Both the position numbers and the translations under genes were made by a program. Shown here one piece after another: positions 42,117 through 51,168 of a stretch of DNA of 64,000 bases (position 1 is the stretch's first letter; each line of letters opens with the position of its first letter). The stretch covers positions 620,001 through 684,000 of the forward strand of contig JADJNU010000002.1 of NCBI GenBank assembly GCA_016714165.1. The letters run 5' to 3'. This stretch comes from Bdellovibrionales bacterium (GTDB lineage Bacteria > Bdellovibrionota > Bdellovibrionia > Bdellovibrionales > UBA1609). Under the pieces are notes generated by a model, which worked only from the letters and a program-made list of their open reading frames with translations, did not search any database and was not told the origin of the DNA.

Positions 42117-43151
42117 TTATGTGATCGAAATGGCTCTTAGTTTCTCATAAATCTCATTCGCGGTTTCTGCCAATGAAGGACTAAACTCCGCAGTTATATC
42201 TGCTTTGCGCATCTCGAACAAATATTCCCCATCAAATGAGATTTCAATATGTTCGCAGAGATGTTTCCATATTGATTTGGAATTTCCACAAAGATCCTCA
42301 TAACATACAAAAAGTAGCCTTCCATTTTTTCGCTCAAAGTTTGTTTTCAACAGATAACTATGTATGAAAATCCACTGCTCCAACCAATAATCCAAACTAT
42401 CTTTATTTCCATTTGGTATGGAAGACGGATCCACAACAAACGGTCTTTGGTCAATTCCAAATTCATGGTGGGCTAACCAGCTCATATATTTTTCTATAAA
42501 TGCATTTCGAGATTGAAGCTTAATTAAATTTTGATGTTGTGTTAAGAGCGAAAAGGAATGCTGGATCGGCTGTCGAAATGGAATGAGAATTGAGGCGTTT
42601 GGAAAGGCGCTATGAAGAGTCTTCAGCCTCAAAATGTTATTATTATTCTTCGAGAGGTATCTGTCTGTATTGTATCTTAGCCTGATTAAAGCAACGTATA
42701 CCCTGAAAAGTTGAACCAGTTCTGAATCCGGAACATGAGGAACGAGTCTGTCCTGAAAAATATAGTTTTTTCCCGCAAAGGCTCGCCAAAAAACTTCCTC
42801 CAGAGCTTCAGGGCTATCGCAATCAATTATTAATCCATCTCCGTGGATTCTCATCTGTTTTTCAATTTGCCTCTTGGAGAAATTCCCAATCTTGGCCCAC
42901 AAATTGGGAGCCAATACGAAGGGCATATCTTTGTAAGTAAGAGAACAAAATTTCTCAGATCCGTAAATTGCCCTCATTAAAATGGTAGATCCAGATCTTG
43001 CAAGGCCGCTCACAAAAACATGGTGAAAATGGGACTCTCTGTTAAATCGACATTCGTTTGCAAGTCTTTCCATTTCAAATGAAGCCTGGATTCTTGCTGG
43101 TGAATTCAAGGCCCAACGATGCAGCCATTTCGATGCTAAGCTATAAGACAT
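42117..43151 (-). CDS. Sulfotransferase family protein
   Basis: A 344-residue protein with the PAPS 5'-phosphosulfate-binding motif near the N-terminus (HVFVSGLARSGSTILMRAIY, residues about 44-63). A second motif region has ILIPFRQPIQHSFSLLTQH. It probably transfers sulfate from PAPS to a carbohydrate or other envelope acceptor. It is the third gene on this strand after an arylsulfotransferase-like gene and a small membrane gene. The trio looks AT-richer than its surroundings, which hints at transfer. Confidence 0.75.
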   Translation of the reverse strand: MSYSLASKWLHRWALNSPARIQASFEMERLANECRFNRESHFHHVFVSGLARSGSTILMRAIYGSEKFCSLTYKDMPFVLAPNLWAKIGNFSKRQIEKQMRIHGDGLIIDCDSPEALEEVFWRAFAGKNYIFQDRLVPHVPDSELVQLFRVYVALIRLRYNTDRYLSKNNNNILRLKTLHSAFPNASILIPFRQPIQHSFSLLTQHQNLIKLQSRNAFIEKYMSWLAHHEFGIDQRPFVVDPSSIPNGNKDSLDYWLEQWIFIHSYLLKTNFERKNGRLLFVCYEDLCGNSKSIWKHLCEHIEISFDGEYLFEMRKADITAEFSPSLAETANEIYEKLRAISIT

Positions 43152-43237
43152 TGTACAACCCTATTTTCTACCGTCATTTAGAATAGGAAAAGGCAAAATC
43201 TGAATACTGATTGCTGGGTTTTAATTAAACCGTTCGC

Positions 43238-43456
43238 CTAACTCTCACCTTCAACTGAAGGATCATTGGTCTTCCTCCACTTACTTTTAAACATTCTTTT
43301 TATTGGGTAGTAAATAACAACCACAAATGTGAGAAATATCGAAGCTATAGTTCCAAAAACAAAGCCTAAAGTACCCACTCCAATGCCTGGTCCCAAATAG
43401 CCCTCGGCTGGCAGGATCAATAGCAAAGACGACAAAATAAAAAGTACCTTTTTCAT
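43238..43456 (-). CDS. Small membrane protein in the sulfotransferase cluster
   Basis: A 72-residue protein. A hydrophobic signal-like N-terminus (VLFILSSLLLILPAEG) and a Gly-rich membrane segment (GIGVGTLGFVFGTIASIFLTFVVVIYY) are followed by a basic tail. ATG 43456 is one base after the stop of the arylsulfotransferase-like gene, and its ribosome site GGAGGG lies inside that gene, so translation is coupled. Proteins of this type occur beside arylsulfotransferase-like genes in polysaccharide clusters. Confidence 0.65.
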   Translation of the reverse strand: MKKVLFILSSLLLILPAEGYLGPGIGVGTLGFVFGTIASIFLTFVVVIYYPIKRMFKSKWRKTNDPSVEGES

Positions 43457-43457
43457 G

Positions 43458-44840
43458 TTACCCTCCTTCACATTGTTGATAAGCTAACTGGGAGACAATC
43501 TGATTTCCCAACTTCGAATCGATCATTCTACTTCCATTTAAAACATAAATCGTTCCGTTAGAAGCTCTGTTGACAAAGCTCCAAACGACTTCCCCATTCT
43601 TGCTAGTTCGCAAAAGCCTACCGTAGTTTTGTTCCTCAACAAAGAGATCGCCATTGGAAAGGATTTCTGCAACGCCTTCTGTTTTGGTCTTTACTTGATT
43701 TAAACTTAATGCATCGTTATAGCGCTTTGATAGCTTATCGGTTTTAAAATCGTATTCAATAACTTCATTGTATCCACTTACAAGAAAGGTTGATTTGGTC
43801 TCAATAATATTATTATTAAAAATTGAAATTCGAGAGGAGTCTAAAATATCGACGTCGTGCTGCCCATTCCATGGCCCTTGCCGATGCCAAACAATTTTGT
43901 TTGTGCGCGGTCGATACAGAACGATCATGGATAAATTCCTAAAGCTAAGAAAAACATCCCCCTTTTTCCAATACTTGCTATCCTCTTTCACGGGTTCAAC
44001 ATCATTCAAGTGAATAGGATCGTCTGTCGCCCTTCCCGCAGCATAAACCAAATAAGCGAACCCGTTATCGATCAGTATTTGCGCCACTGATTTTTCAAAA
44101 ATAATCCTCCCTTCCCTTGATATTTTTGAAATTGAATTGTCTTTGAAATTGCTCCCTGTCCCTGGAATTGAACTAGGAAAAATATGACCTGGTGTCCAAA
44201 TGTTGCCATCCCAATCGAATTCCAAGCTATGATGAAAAATTCCGTTTATAGTCTGGATATTTTGGCTGCACCAATTGACTCTAAATATGCTGGAACCATC
44301 ATGAAAATAAAGTGACCCGTCAAAGGCCAATAAGGGACTATGCATCCGCATTGCGGAGGGATGAAAACGACTAATGTGATAACCCACGTCATCGTTGAAA
44401 TGCCCTATTTTTTTAAGGATATTGAAGTCCGGCCGCCAAGCATGCACTATCTCTTGCTTATTGAGGTCAACCAACTCAACCACGCTACTCGACCGATCTC
44501 GATCATACCTACTCAAGAGCAAGTAGCCAGCCTCAGAATTGCTGGCTTGCGGATATGCAAAGAAAAAGCCTCCCTTACCTTTAAATCGCTGCTTAAAAGG
44601 GAGAAACATAGAGGAATGGCCTTCGCTCATTTCAATCCAGGGATTGGGTCCCACCAGTTTAGACAGGTTTGATGGAATTTCGGCAAATTCCAAGGCTATC
44701 CTGGCGGCTCTCCCATAGTTAGAACCCTCAGCCAATATCTTTTTGATCCAGGCCCCGTAGGAAATCAGCAAAATGAAACCAATAATAACCGTAAGAATCA
44801 GTTGCCATAGTTCAAGCTTTTTGAACAGAAATCGCTCCAC
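43458..44840 (-). CDS. Arylsulfotransferase-like (ASST/PF14269) membrane-anchored protein
   Basis: A 460-residue protein. An N-terminal transmembrane anchor (LWQLILTVIIGFILLISYG) is followed by a beta-propeller-like extracytoplasmic domain. HHSLEFDWDGNIWTPGH, HLNDVEPV, GDVFLSFRNLSMIVLYR and GPWNGQHDVDIL match the ASST family pattern including the His residues of the active site. ASST moves sulfate between phenolic donors without PAPS. The substrate here is unknown. It leads a three-gene unit with a PAPS-type sulfotransferase. Confidence 0.7.
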   Translation of the reverse strand: MERFLFKKLELWQLILTVIIGFILLISYGAWIKKILAEGSNYGRAARIALEFAEIPSNLSKLVGPNPWIEMSEGHSSMFLPFKQRFKGKGGFFFAYPQASNSEAGYLLLSRYDRDRSSSVVELVDLNKQEIVHAWRPDFNILKKIGHFNDDVGYHISRFHPSAMRMHSPLLAFDGSLYFHDGSSIFRVNWCSQNIQTINGIFHHSLEFDWDGNIWTPGHIFPSSIPGTGSNFKDNSISKISREGRIIFEKSVAQILIDNGFAYLVYAAGRATDDPIHLNDVEPVKEDSKYWKKGDVFLSFRNLSMIVLYRPRTNKIVWHRQGPWNGQHDVDILDSSRISIFNNNIIETKSTFLVSGYNEVIEYDFKTDKLSKRYNDALSLNQVKTKTEGVAEILSNGDLFVEEQNYGRLLRTSKNGEVVWSFVNRASNGTIYVLNGSRMIDSKLGNQIVSQLAYQQCEGG

Positions 44841-45048
44841 TCAAGGACCTCCCAACTGAATCTGCTACCTCTCCTGTTAATATGACTTTGAATGTTATGA
44901 ACCATTCTTCTATTCATCACTCACTTCAACACGGACTTGTGCGTACTGGCAATATACGGGTTGCGAGCATGTAGCCACACCAATTGCACCGCGAGAAAGG
45001 GTTTTCCTAGCCAATTTTGGTCACACTGTGTGCCCTTTTTCTTTTAAT

Positions 45049-45066
45049 GGGCCGTCTCGACGGCCC
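45049..45066. other. GC-rich palindrome in a 370-base intergenic region
   Basis: GGGCCGTC-TC-GACGGCCC is an almost perfect inverted repeat in the gap 44841-45210, which holds no other recognised gene. CACACTGTGTG just before it is a second small dyad. No T run follows, so a terminator is doubtful; it could be a protein-binding site or an RNA hairpin in the leader of the lipoprotein gene. Confidence 0.4.
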
Positions 45067-45210
45067 ATAAGGCAATATATGCGATCTCATTTGGTACATT
45101 TACTGAATTCTCTCTTGGTGATTTGGACCGCCGTCTCTTGGAGAGAGGTCTCTATCGACGCTTTAAATTGTGTTTTAAGTGGCTTATTGGAGCTACGGGA
45201 GAGAGTAACC

Positions 45211-45930
45211 ATGCCTTCACAAGTGAGAACCGTTCTTGGGAGAACCCTTCTTTCTTTTGCTGTCTCTATCCTTACCATAACGGTCTTTGTGGGTTGCGGT
45301 GGCAAAAGCAAATCTGGCAGTCCGGCACCGGCACCAGCCCCAGCACCAACTACCACTTGCGCCACTGGACAAATTTGGTCTCCCCAACACAATGCTTGTC
45401 TCCAACAATGTGCCCAAGCTGGATACGGACTAGATCCAGCGACCAACCAATGCGTTTATGTTCAGGGTGGGGTCACCGGAAATAACTCATCCTTTACAAA
45501 TATTTGGGGCGGAAGAATGATTATCACTGACCAAGAGCTTTACCGCGAATTCCTGCGCGACTATGCACGCGTGTGCGATCCCTATATTGGGTGGAATTGG
45601 GGTTCCTATAGCTGTGAAGCCTGGGACAGCGTAGGAAGTTTCAGTTTGGTCTCTCTTGGAACAAGTCTGCCTGTTTATGGGGCTGCGACTATTTATGCCT
45701 ACAATGATTACTCGCCTGGGTATTATGTTCCGATTTCTATCAATGGAAACTTTGAACCCATTAATGACAATACCGGATTCGAACTGCGCCGAACGGGTTA
45801 TGGCGGAACACCAAGCTACAATAATCTTTTGAGTGTCCAGGCCGACCCAGGAAAATTGACAGATTCAACGCTATATATATACCTCTTATATGACGGTTAT
45901 GAGTTTGCGAGAATTGAAGCGAAGAAATAA
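45211..45930 (+). CDS. Lipoprotein of unknown function
   Basis: A 239-residue lipoprotein (LLSFAVSILTITVFVGC, lipobox VFVGC). A Pro-Ala repeat linker (PAPAPAPAP) comes next, then a Cys-rich stretch (CATGQIWSPQHNACLQQC), and a beta-rich domain with many Tyr (FRDYARVCDPYIGWNWGSYSC-like region). ATG 45211 is chosen over upstream in-frame starts because the signal peptide begins there. No family is recognised. Confidence 0.65.
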   Translation: MPSQVRTVLGRTLLSFAVSILTITVFVGCGGKSKSGSPAPAPAPAPTTTCATGQIWSPQHNACLQQCAQAGYGLDPATNQCVYVQGGVTGNNSSFTNIWGGRMIITDQELYREFLRDYARVCDPYIGWNWGSYSCEAWDSVGSFSLVSLGTSLPVYGAATIYAYNDYSPGYYVPISINGNFEPINDNTGFELRRTGYGGTPSYNNLLSVQADPGKLTDSTLYIYLLYDGYEFARIEAKK

Positions 45931-46177
45931 GGATTGCTTGCAACGGAGCGCGCCATCTGCCACGTCCAATTTTTTCAGTTCACCTAGGTCATGAGGAGAA
46001 GTTCAGGATTTTGGCGCTGTTTGTTTCAGCCAATGGTATTATCTGTCAAGTGAATCTCAAAAAAAACAAATCACTCGACCAAAATCAAAAAAGCCATTGA
46101 CCCTAGGCCCAATTAAAAGTTCAATTTCTATACTTAATAAATTCACCAACCTAGTTTTTCAACGGGAGTAATTCAGA

Positions 46178-46450
46178 ATGAACAAAGCGCAACTTATCGA
46201 AAGAGTCGCTGCCGACACACACATGACAAAAGCTCAAGCTGAGCGTGTTTTGGATACCACCATAGACACAATCAGAAAGTCTGTTAAAAAAGGCGATGAT
46301 GTAAAGCTTGTTGGCTTTGGCACTTTCACGAAAACCAAGCGCAAAGCCCGCGTCGGCCGCAATCCACAAACTGGAAAAGCAATTAAAATACCTGCTGGCT
46401 GGTATCCTAAGTTCCGTCCTGGTGCTGAGTTTAAAGAATCCATCCGCTAG
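46178..46450 (+). CDS. hup: HU-type DNA-binding protein
   Basis: A 90-residue histone-like HU/IHF family protein. The helical dimerisation part (MNKAQLIERVAADTHMTKAQAERVL) is followed by the signature region VKLVGFGTFTKTKRKARVGRNPQTGKAIKIPA. The beta-arm Pro (NPQTG) that intercalates DNA is present. The C-terminus has GWYPKFRPG instead of the usual KVPKFRPG. Ribosome site CGGGAG. A strong terminator follows, so it is monocistronic. Confidence 0.95.
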   Translation: MNKAQLIERVAADTHMTKAQAERVLDTTIDTIRKSVKKGDDVKLVGFGTFTKTKRKARVGRNPQTGKAIKIPAGWYPKFRPGAEFKESIR

Positions 46451-46472
46451 TTGAATCTCATCTTATCAACTG

Positions 46473-46512
46473 AAAAAAGGCCAATTTTGACATCAAATTT
46501 GGCCTTTTTTTT
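46473..46512 (+). terminator. Rho-independent terminator after hup
   Basis: AAAGGCCAA and TTGGCCTTT form a nine-base-pair stem, extended by A/T pairs, followed by eight Ts. It lies 22 bases after the HU stop. Confidence 0.9.
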
Positions 46513-46579
46513 CCTCTTTTGATCTTTTTAAAAAAGTTTAACTTTTTTTTGACAAGAAAATGATCCATATTGATCGTCT

Positions 46580-47572
46580 ATGCCAACATTTAATTCTTCC
46601 AATCTAAAAAAAATAGGCGTCTTCACAAGCGGTGGCGATGCGCCTGGAATGAACGCTGCCATTCGCGCCGTCGTTCGTTCCGCAATAGGTTCAGGAATTC
46701 AAGTCGACGCCATTTACCAGGGCTACAAGGGAATGCTAAATGGTGATTTTGAAACGCTCGGACTTCGTTCAATGGCAAATACAATTCAGCGAGGTGGGAC
46801 TGTCATTAAAACTGGGCGCTGCATGGAATTTCATCGACCGGAGGAAAGGCGCCGTGCGGCTGAAAATCTTCGGCAAAGAGAAATTCAGGCCCTTGTCTGT
46901 ATTGGTGGCGATGGTTCCTTTACAGGCGCCCATGCCTTGTGGGTTGAGCAAAAAGTTCCCTATGTTGGAATTCCTGGAACGATTGACAACGATATCTTTG
47001 GTACAGACCTGACGATTGGATTTGATACGGCGGTCAATACGGCCCTTGAAGTCATTGATCGAATCCGTGATACAGCTGCAAGTCATGATCGACTGTTTAT
47101 TGTCGAGGTCATGGGGCGTGACTCAGGATACATCGCTGTTGATGTAGGCATTGCTGGAGGAGCGGAGGGCGTTTTTATTCCAGAATCCCCTTTGTCTGTA
47201 GATTCTGCGATCGAAAAAATAAGATCTGGAATCAAAGCAGGAAAGACTTCAAGTATTCTTGTTGCAGCTGAGGGGCAAAAGCCAGGCCGCGCTTACGATC
47301 TTGCAGAAGCGATCCGAAAAAAATCTGGATTTGAAGCTAAGGTTTGCATCCTGGGACATATCCAGAGAGGTGGCGCCCCCACAGCAGTCGATCGAATTCT
47401 AGGAAGTCGTCTTGGTGCTCAAGCGGTCCATAGCCTTCGCCAAGGGGTCTGTGATATTATGGTGGGAATTCAGGCTGGACAGATAATCGAAAGGGAGATG
47501 GCCAAATGCCTGGGACAAAAAAAAGCTCTCCCACCGGGAATTCGTGGTTTAGTTGATCAACTCTCTCATTAG
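46580..47572 (+). CDS. pfkA: 6-phosphofructokinase
   Basis: A 330-residue ATP-type phosphofructokinase. GVFTSGGDAPGMNAAIRAVV is the ATP-loop region, CIGGDGSFTGA is the Mg-ATP site (GGDGS), PGTIDNDIFGTDLTIGF is the catalytic TIDND region, and EVMGRDSGYIA and ILGHIQRGGAP bind fructose-6-phosphate. It catalyses the committed step of glycolysis. There is no clear ribosome site before ATG 46580; TTGACA lies 25 bases upstream, so the message may be nearly leaderless. Confidence 0.95.
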   Translation: MPTFNSSNLKKIGVFTSGGDAPGMNAAIRAVVRSAIGSGIQVDAIYQGYKGMLNGDFETLGLRSMANTIQRGGTVIKTGRCMEFHRPEERRRAAENLRQREIQALVCIGGDGSFTGAHALWVEQKVPYVGIPGTIDNDIFGTDLTIGFDTAVNTALEVIDRIRDTAASHDRLFIVEVMGRDSGYIAVDVGIAGGAEGVFIPESPLSVDSAIEKIRSGIKAGKTSSILVAAEGQKPGRAYDLAEAIRKKSGFEAKVCILGHIQRGGAPTAVDRILGSRLGAQAVHSLRQGVCDIMVGIQAGQIIEREMAKCLGQKKALPPGIRGLVDQLSH

Positions 47573-47715
47573 CTACCTGAAGAGGGTCGTAACAACAGCA
47601 ATGACAATGACACACATGAGCACTCTCTATGGTGGATAATAACCACCACGTTTGACGAAAAATTGGCGAGTTGTTAAGAACGGCTTTATTCGTCCAGCTG
47701 GGGAGCGTTTCAATT

Positions 47716-48875
47716 ATGACAAATGGACTTAAAAAAGGGCTAGCTTGTCTGGCGATTCTTGGGCCACTTGTGCTCTCATCCTGCCTCTTAAATCGAGATC
47801 CAAGGCTGGAAAATCAAAAAACCGTTCGCGTTGGCAGCTTTCTTTCGCTTACAGGTCCGGATGCTTCATTCGGATGGAGCACTCGCAAAGGCCTGGAGCT
47901 TGCCGTGTCCCAAATAAATGAAAATGGAGGAGTGAGCGGGAAACTCTTGAGCTCATCATTCGAGATGACGGCGGGAAGACAGATAAGGCCATCAAGGCGG
48001 TTGATGATTTTGGATCTGATCCCTCATTTGTTGCGATTCTTGGGCAGGCTGCAAGTCAGCTATCGCTGGCGGCAGCGCCTCATGCCCAGAAATATGGAAT
48101 CCCCATGATAAGCCCTAGCTCTACAAACCCACGAGTCACAGAAGTAGGGGATTTTATTTTTAGAGTCTGTTTTATTGATCCCTTTCAGGGCTACGTCATG
48201 GCAAAATTCGCTCGGGAAAACTTGAAAGCTTCACGGGTTGCGATCATTCGCGATCGTCGATCCGAATACAGCATGGGGCTTGCCGAATATTTCGATCGGA
48301 CATTTAGGTCTATGGGCGGATCCATCGTCGCAGAAGAAGAGTTCGTGGCAGGAGACACTGATTTTAGCAAACAACTCAGTCACATCCGCTCCAAGGGCCC
48401 TGAAGCGATATTCATTCCCGGCTACTATTCAGAAGTGGCCCTCATTGCAAAACAGGCGCGACTGATGAGAATTCGGACCCGCTTGCTGGGGGGCGATGGT
48501 TGGGATTCTGGAAAATTATTTGAACTCACCCAAGGAGCTCTCAACGGAGCCTACTTTTCCAGTCATTTTTCTCCCGAAAGAAATTCGACTCAGGTCAAAA
48601 AATTTGTTGAAACGTATAGGGCAAAATTCAATGAAAGCCCTGATGGTTTTGCAGCAATGGCTTACGATGCGGCCTTTATCTTGGTTGACGCAATCAAAAA
48701 AGCGAGGCCTTTCACCCGAAGACAAGTTCGTGACCAAATCGCATTGACTCGAAATTTCCCTGGTGTTACGGGCTCCATCTCGTTGAATTCAAATAGAAAT
48801 GCTGACAAATCCGCCGTCATTTTTAGAATTGACGGCCCCAATAACCGCTTTGTCACAACAGTCGAGCCCAACTGA
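47716..48875 (+). pseudogene. Periplasmic binding lipoprotein (LivJ/Peripla_BP_6 type), frameshifted
   Basis: Starts with a lipoprotein signal (ACLAILGPLVLSSC) and KTVRVGSFLSLTGPDASFG, the start of a branched-chain amino acid type binding domain. The frame is lost at the AAA run 47941-47943. One added A restores GKTLELIIRDDGGKTDKAIK and then VAILGQAASQLSLAAAPHAQ. This runs into the downstream frame SPSSTNPRVTEVGDFIFRVC to 48875. Joined length is about 386 residues. No permease genes adjoin. The ligand is unknown. If the shift is a sequencing error the gene is intact. Confidence 0.82.
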
Positions 48876-49048
48876 GGCTCCTCTGAAGCGCTCCCGAAAT
48901 GCCGTCCCTCAATTCCATAACTGTAAAATATTCCTATTGCAGCAACGGGCATGACGCGTCAGAATAGGCCCGGAGGTCTGCATAGAGTCCATTCTGTTCT
49001 AAATCTACACCAGCAGGGCCCGGAATTTTCCAAAATAAGGAAGAGCAG

Positions 49049-49555
49049 ATGTACATTTTTCGAATCCTTCTTTTGACCCTTGCCATTTTGCTGGCCTCCT
49101 TTCGGTCGTCCGCTCAAAATCAAAATTTGGAGGAGCTATCCAACTCTTCGGTCATTAATCAAAAAAATCTCTCTTTTAAGACTTGCAGGGAGAATCATCG
49201 CTTTTCCACCAACTCCCAATCGAGTATTTTGAGAATCTGCCTTTCTTCTAATAACGAATTTCGTGATGCCATAAATGATTTTCAAATCTTTACAGTTGTT
49301 TATGTAAATGGATCAGTTGCGGAATATACACTTTCCTCTTTCAAAGTTGATCAGTTAAATTCTCATAGATTTGATAGCAATGTGATGAAGGGAATCCTCT
49401 TAAATAGAGTTCAAAGTCCTGGTTCGGACCCTGGTATTTTGGTTGAGGGAGCTGTTTTCTTGGTTTTCAAGAAAGGCCAGGAATCGTCAACTACAAGCCC
49501 ACCCATCATCGTCGGACGCACACCACTTGACGAGCCCTTTTTTGTACCGCAATAA
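49049..49555 (+). CDS. Secreted protein of unknown function
   Basis: A 168-residue protein with a signal peptide (FRILLLTLAILLASFRSSAQ). The mature part is small and soluble, with two Cys (KTCRENHRF, LRICLSSNN) that may pair, and beta-like stretches (IFTVVYVNGSVAEYTLSSFK). It lies 153 bases before the LamB-type gene on the same strand. No family is recognised. Confidence 0.55.
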   Translation: MYIFRILLLTLAILLASFRSSAQNQNLEELSNSSVINQKNLSFKTCRENHRFSTNSQSSILRICLSSNNEFRDAINDFQIFTVVYVNGSVAEYTLSSFKVDQLNSHRFDSNVMKGILLNRVQSPGSDPGILVEGAVFLVFKKGQESSTTSPPIIVGRTPLDEPFFVPQ

Positions 49556-49708
49556 AGAAGCCTCTGAGCCCGAGCTAGGCCATAGAAAGGCCTTTCGCCG
49601 CAACCAATCATAAAAAAATCGAGACAAAAGACAAATCCATCGTTATGTTCCTCCCGCTCTGGAGGGAGGGAGAATGTCCACATCTCAACCTATAAGAAGG
49701 AATGCAAA

Positions 49709-51046
49709 ATGAAAAACTGTTTTTATGGCCTATGTGCCGCAGTCCTAGCTGCCTCCATGCTTCAATCGCAGGCAAATCCGTCAGAAGGATTTGAATATAC
49801 CGGGTATTTCCGATCAGGAACGGGGACTAATTCCTTGGGCGGAAACTATGAATGCTTTAACAACAAGAAAACGAGCGGAAACGAATTTCGCATCGGAAAT
49901 GAATGCGCGACCTATGGCGAAGCCACATTTACCTTTCACCACCTCAAGAGTGAAAAAAATGATCCCTTCTTTAAGAGCCAAATTCGCTTGGCCTATGTCG
50001 CCAATGATTTTGGAAAGCCCGGAACAGGCGCACCGGTCACCTATACAAATAATGGCGATGCCACGTTTTCATTGGCAGAAGCTTATGTCCAAGGCGGGAA
50101 ATTTCAAGATGTTCCCTATACCTTTTGGGCAGGAAAGCGATTCTACCGCGAGCCCGATCTTTTTATGAACGATTGGTTCTATTACGGAAACACGGTTGGC
50201 AACGGAGCCGGCGTTGAAGAAATACCAGTGGGCATTGGAAAACTTGCCATTGCCCAGCTTCGCCAGGTGAACACGGATCCTGCTGATGGTGGCAGAACCG
50301 AATCGGGAAGACCAGGTATCACATTGTGGGATGCACGTCTCAAAAACATCGCGATCACCGAAAATGACAAGCTTGAATTTTGGGTGGCCTATGGGCATTC
50401 GCCTGAGGGCACAAATGCTTTGACTCCCACTACCGTTTATGAAAAAGGCACTGGTTTTATTGTTGGCGCTAAAAATCACTATGAATTTGATGGTGGTTTC
50501 TATGATGCTGCATTGATTCGGGGTTCGGGCCTCATGGAATCGCTTGAATTGTCAGGGGATTCTCATCCAGTAAAGGGTACGAGCACGCAACAAGATGCTC
50601 TCCGTTGGCGTTTGGTCAATCATGTCCAATATGAGATTCCTAATAGCAAATGGGCCTTTCATGCGGGAATCAGTCACGAACGTTGGGATAATGGAAAAAC
50701 TGCGAACAATTTAGGGAAATGGACCAGTGTCGGAATCCTCCCTGTTTATTTCCTCACCGACCATGTTCAATTGACTGGCCAATTGGGAGCTTCACTCGTT
50801 GATGACGAAAGTGAGCTTGTCAGCGGTAATCCGTTGGGACAACGCACTCTTTACCGAGCGACTATCGCCCCACAGATCGCCATCAATACGAAATTGAGCG
50901 CGCGTCCTGTTTTAAGAGCTTACTACACTCAGAGCTGGTGGAACGACAAGAATAAGGGAGGGACATACATTGGAGCAAATGCACCCTCATTTGCCGACAA
51001 AACCAGCGGCGCTTCCTACGGTTTCCAAGCTGAAGTTTGGTTTTAA
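49709..51046 (+). CDS. LamB/maltoporin-type outer-membrane porin
   Basis: A 445-residue porin with a signal peptide (FYGLCAAVLAASMLQSQA). The LamB pattern is clear: FEYTGYFRSGTGTNSLGG, FRIGNECATYGEATF, FWAGKRFYREPDLFMNDWFY and NTVGNGAGVEEIP. It ends with an aromatic Phe (GFQAEVWF). It probably forms a trimeric channel for sugars or other small solutes. Ribosome site AAGGAAT precedes the ATG. A strong terminator follows. Sugar-uptake partners are not seen nearby. Confidence 0.88.
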   Translation: MKNCFYGLCAAVLAASMLQSQANPSEGFEYTGYFRSGTGTNSLGGNYECFNNKKTSGNEFRIGNECATYGEATFTFHHLKSEKNDPFFKSQIRLAYVANDFGKPGTGAPVTYTNNGDATFSLAEAYVQGGKFQDVPYTFWAGKRFYREPDLFMNDWFYYGNTVGNGAGVEEIPVGIGKLAIAQLRQVNTDPADGGRTESGRPGITLWDARLKNIAITENDKLEFWVAYGHSPEGTNALTPTTVYEKGTGFIVGAKNHYEFDGGFYDAALIRGSGLMESLELSGDSHPVKGTSTQQDALRWRLVNHVQYEIPNSKWAFHAGISHERWDNGKTANNLGKWTSVGILPVYFLTDHVQLTGQLGASLVDDESELVSGNPLGQRTLYRATIAPQIAINTKLSARPVLRAYYTQSWWNDKNKGGTYIGANAPSFADKTSGASYGFQAEVWF

Positions 51047-51093
51047 ACTGAGTCAGCTTAGCTGGATAAATATCATTTCATTTTGAAAACACA

Positions 51094-51124
51094 GAAACGG
51101 GCCATTTAGGCCCGTTTCTTTTTT
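51094..51124 (+). terminator. Rho-independent terminator after the LamB-type gene
   Basis: GAAACGGGCC-ATTTA-GGCCCGTTTC forms a ten-base-pair stem followed by a T run. It lies between the convergent porin and flgE genes and may act on both. Confidence 0.9.
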
Positions 51125-51168
51125 GGTTGAACTTTAGCTTAGTTTCTCATTTCATCTCAGACTTCTCA

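Noticed and set aside
46549..46577. Sigma-70 promoter before pfkA
   Set aside because: TTGACA is perfect but no acceptable -10 box lies 16-18 bases downstream; spacing-shifted candidates are poor.
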